A stretch of DNA of 64,000 nt, taken from positions 62,001 through 126,000 of the forward strand of contig NZ_JAIQZM010000006.1 in assembly GCF_023333595.1 (NCBI RefSeq). Direction: 5' to 3'. The translations under genes and the position numbers were made by a program. Shown in pieces: positions 62,821 through 64,000 of the stretch. Position 1 is the stretch's first letter, and every line of letters starts with the position of its first letter. The notes beneath the pieces are model-generated. The model saw only the letters and a list, made by a program, of their open reading frames with translations. It had not been told where the DNA came from and made no database searches. The DNA comes from Argonema galeatum A003/A1 (GTDB taxonomy: Bacteria; Cyanobacteriota; Cyanobacteriia; Cyanobacteriales; Aerosakkonemataceae).

Positions 62821-64000
62821 ATGAAGCGACGGAGTTTTTTGCAACGGGCTGGCTCGGTACTGGCAGCCTTGGGAGTAGGAGAAGCTGGGCTGGTGATGAC
62901 GGGAAATCGCTATTACCAAGTTTTAGCGCAACCCAGTCCTCGCAAGTTGGCAATGCTGGTGGGCATTAACCAGTATTCTGGGAGTTCGCTTACGGGTTGT
63001 CTGACTGATGTGGAACTGCAACAAGAACTCCTGATACACCGATTTGGCTTTCAGCCAAGCGATATTTTGGTTTTGACCGATCGACAAGCTACACGACAGA
63101 ATATAGAAACGGCTTTTATCGAGCATTTAAGCAAGCAGGCTAAACCGGGTGATGCGGTAGTTTTCCACTTCAGCGGCTATGGTAGCCGCGCCGAAACGAT
63201 GGATGAGGAAGGAGAAAGGATGAATGAGGAAGAATCATTAATCCAAAATCCAAAATCCAAAATCCAAAATTTGTTAGTGCCTGTGGATGGGGTGGCGAAC
63301 GGGGTGCTGGAAGAAACGCTGTGGTTGTTGTTGCGATCGCTCGATACCGACGCAGTTACAGCAGTATTGGATACTAGCTACACTGACCTGGGTACTGGGC
63401 TTTGGGGCAATCTGCGAGTGCGATCGCGTAGCGTATTGCAAAGCAACGTATCGCAACCCCAACAACCAGCAGGGCAGCCAAGTACCGAGGAGCTAGCCTT
63501 CCAAGCACAACTTCGGCTGAATTCAAAACTCAAAACTGCAATTCCAGGGGTAGTGCTGACGGCAGCAGGCCCTGATCGGCAAGCATTTGAGGAGCAGTTG
63601 AATGGTGTGGGTGCTGGGCTGTTCACCTATGCTTTGACTCAATATCTCTGGCAAGCGACCCCCGCGACTACCGTTCAAGTCAGCCTGTGTCGGGTTGCTG
63701 CAACGATCGAACAAATGGTGGGGAACAAACAGCAACCCATGCTGGTAGCAACTACCGATGATTTGTCCCTAAAAACCAATCCCAAGCAAACATCCCTGAC
63801 TTATCATCTTTTTCCCAACAGTTCCGAAGCCGATGGCGTAGTAACGGCCGTGCAAGAAGATGGCAAAGTTGCACAGTTGTGGTTGGGAGGACTGCCGATA
63901 ACCATTCTGGCGTCCTATGGGGTGAATTCTCTCCTGACTTTGTTACCGCCACCGGGTTCTGAAGCTGTTGGGAATAGCCCACGGCAACTTTTGATTCGTT
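62821..64000 (+). CDS. Orthocaspase (caspase-fold) with Tyr/Ser dyad, partial
   Basis: At least 393 residues; the frame is open to the window end. MKRRSFLQRAGSVLAALGVG is a Tat-like signal (R-R-S-F-L), so export to the periplasm or thylakoid lumen is likely. The p20 domain follows: LAMLVGINQYSGSSLTGCLT DVEL-type opening, then VVFHFSGYGSRA with Tyr120 where caspases have the catalytic His, and VLDTSYTDLG with Ser186 where they have Cys. It is probably not a protease. A QNPKSKIQN segment (about 142-150) is coded by CCAAAAT repeats. From about residue 320 a beta-rich region of unknown type begins. Confidence 0.88.
   Translation, partial: MKRRSFLQRAGSVLAALGVGEAGLVMTGNRYYQVLAQPSPRKLAMLVGINQYSGSSLTGCLTDVELQQELLIHRFGFQPSDILVLTDRQATRQNIETAFIEHLSKQAKPGDAVVFHFSGYGSRAETMDEEGERMNEEESLIQNPKSKIQNLLVPVDGVANGVLEETLWLLLRSLDTDAVTAVLDTSYTDLGTGLWGNLRVRSRSVLQSNVSQPQQPAGQPSTEELAFQAQLRLNSKLKTAIPGVVLTAAGPDRQAFEEQLNGVGAGLFTYALTQYLWQATPATTVQVSLCRVAATIEQMVGNKQQPMLVATTDDLSLKTNPKQTSLTYHLFPNSSEADGVVTAVQEDGKVAQLWLGGLPITILASYGVNSLLTLLPPPGSEAVGNSPRQLLIR

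Noticed and set aside
1..64000. tRNA, rRNA and riboswitch search by eye
   Set aside because: No cloverleaf with a T-loop (GGTTCGAATC-type) or known riboswitch core was seen in the gaps. A covariance-model scan would be needed to exclude them.

Overview
The window reads as chromosome from a filamentous, Oscillatoriales-type cyanobacterium. The evidence is the very frequent GCGATCGC (HIP1) octamer, a photosystem II gene (psbM, 20730-20846), cyanobacterial-style ClpS, a four-ACT aspartate kinase, an orthocaspase, very large hybrid histidine kinases, Uma2 proteins, and many short palindromic and tandem repeats. No rRNA, tRNA or CRISPR array was recognised. The species cannot be fixed from sequence alone.

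Layout. 1-7430: a DUF4142 remnant, a two-domain VOC protein, a periplasmic helical-repeat protein, DUF1838, an AbrB-type transporter, and a three-gene set (NlpC/P60-like protein, unknown protein, DUF6941-like protein). 7500-13060: six mostly co-directional genes (aldehyde dehydrogenase, DUF3598, alpha/beta hydrolase with altered catalytic residues, FGE/SUMF1-like, zinc-less MDR reductase, SnoaL-like) that look like a small-molecule pathway. 13149-13954: a toxin-antitoxin-like pair with one frameshifted member. 14274-18808: two tandem exported FAD-dependent oxidoreductases. 18936-21396: clpS, DUF2103, a tandem Usp protein, psbM and a 2Fe-2S ferredoxin. 21559-24679: tolC, a decayed RND pump and a PadR regulator. 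25522-27299: an ExbB/ExbD pair. 28183-30015: lysC. 30247-38868: an intact TnpB, three histidine kinases and a broken TnpB carrying a MITE. 38995-44379: a giant hybrid kinase. 44498-53190: an accessory stretch (Uma2, ParDE, vMAP-like nuclease, an unknown four-gene cassette, Rpn/DUF4351, HNH pair, adenylate cyclase). 53470-64000: housekeeping genes (NDH-2, nnr, SPOR protein, mnmA, sat) mixed with a damaged papain-fold toxin and its probable immunity gene, ending in a partial orthocaspase whose catalytic dyad is Tyr/Ser.

The strongest theme is how deeply short non-autonomous repeats are built into genes. One element supplies the start codon of the MDR reductase. Others supply the stop codons of the VOC protein and the SPOR protein. 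Simple-repeat tracts are translated in frame as linkers in lysC, nnr, the giant kinase, the caspase and both FAD oxidoreductases. Several toxin or defence-like loci are caught mid-decay (13149, 45348, 55205, 60894). The best candidate for an undescribed unit is the AT-rich four-gene cassette at 47190-48729.
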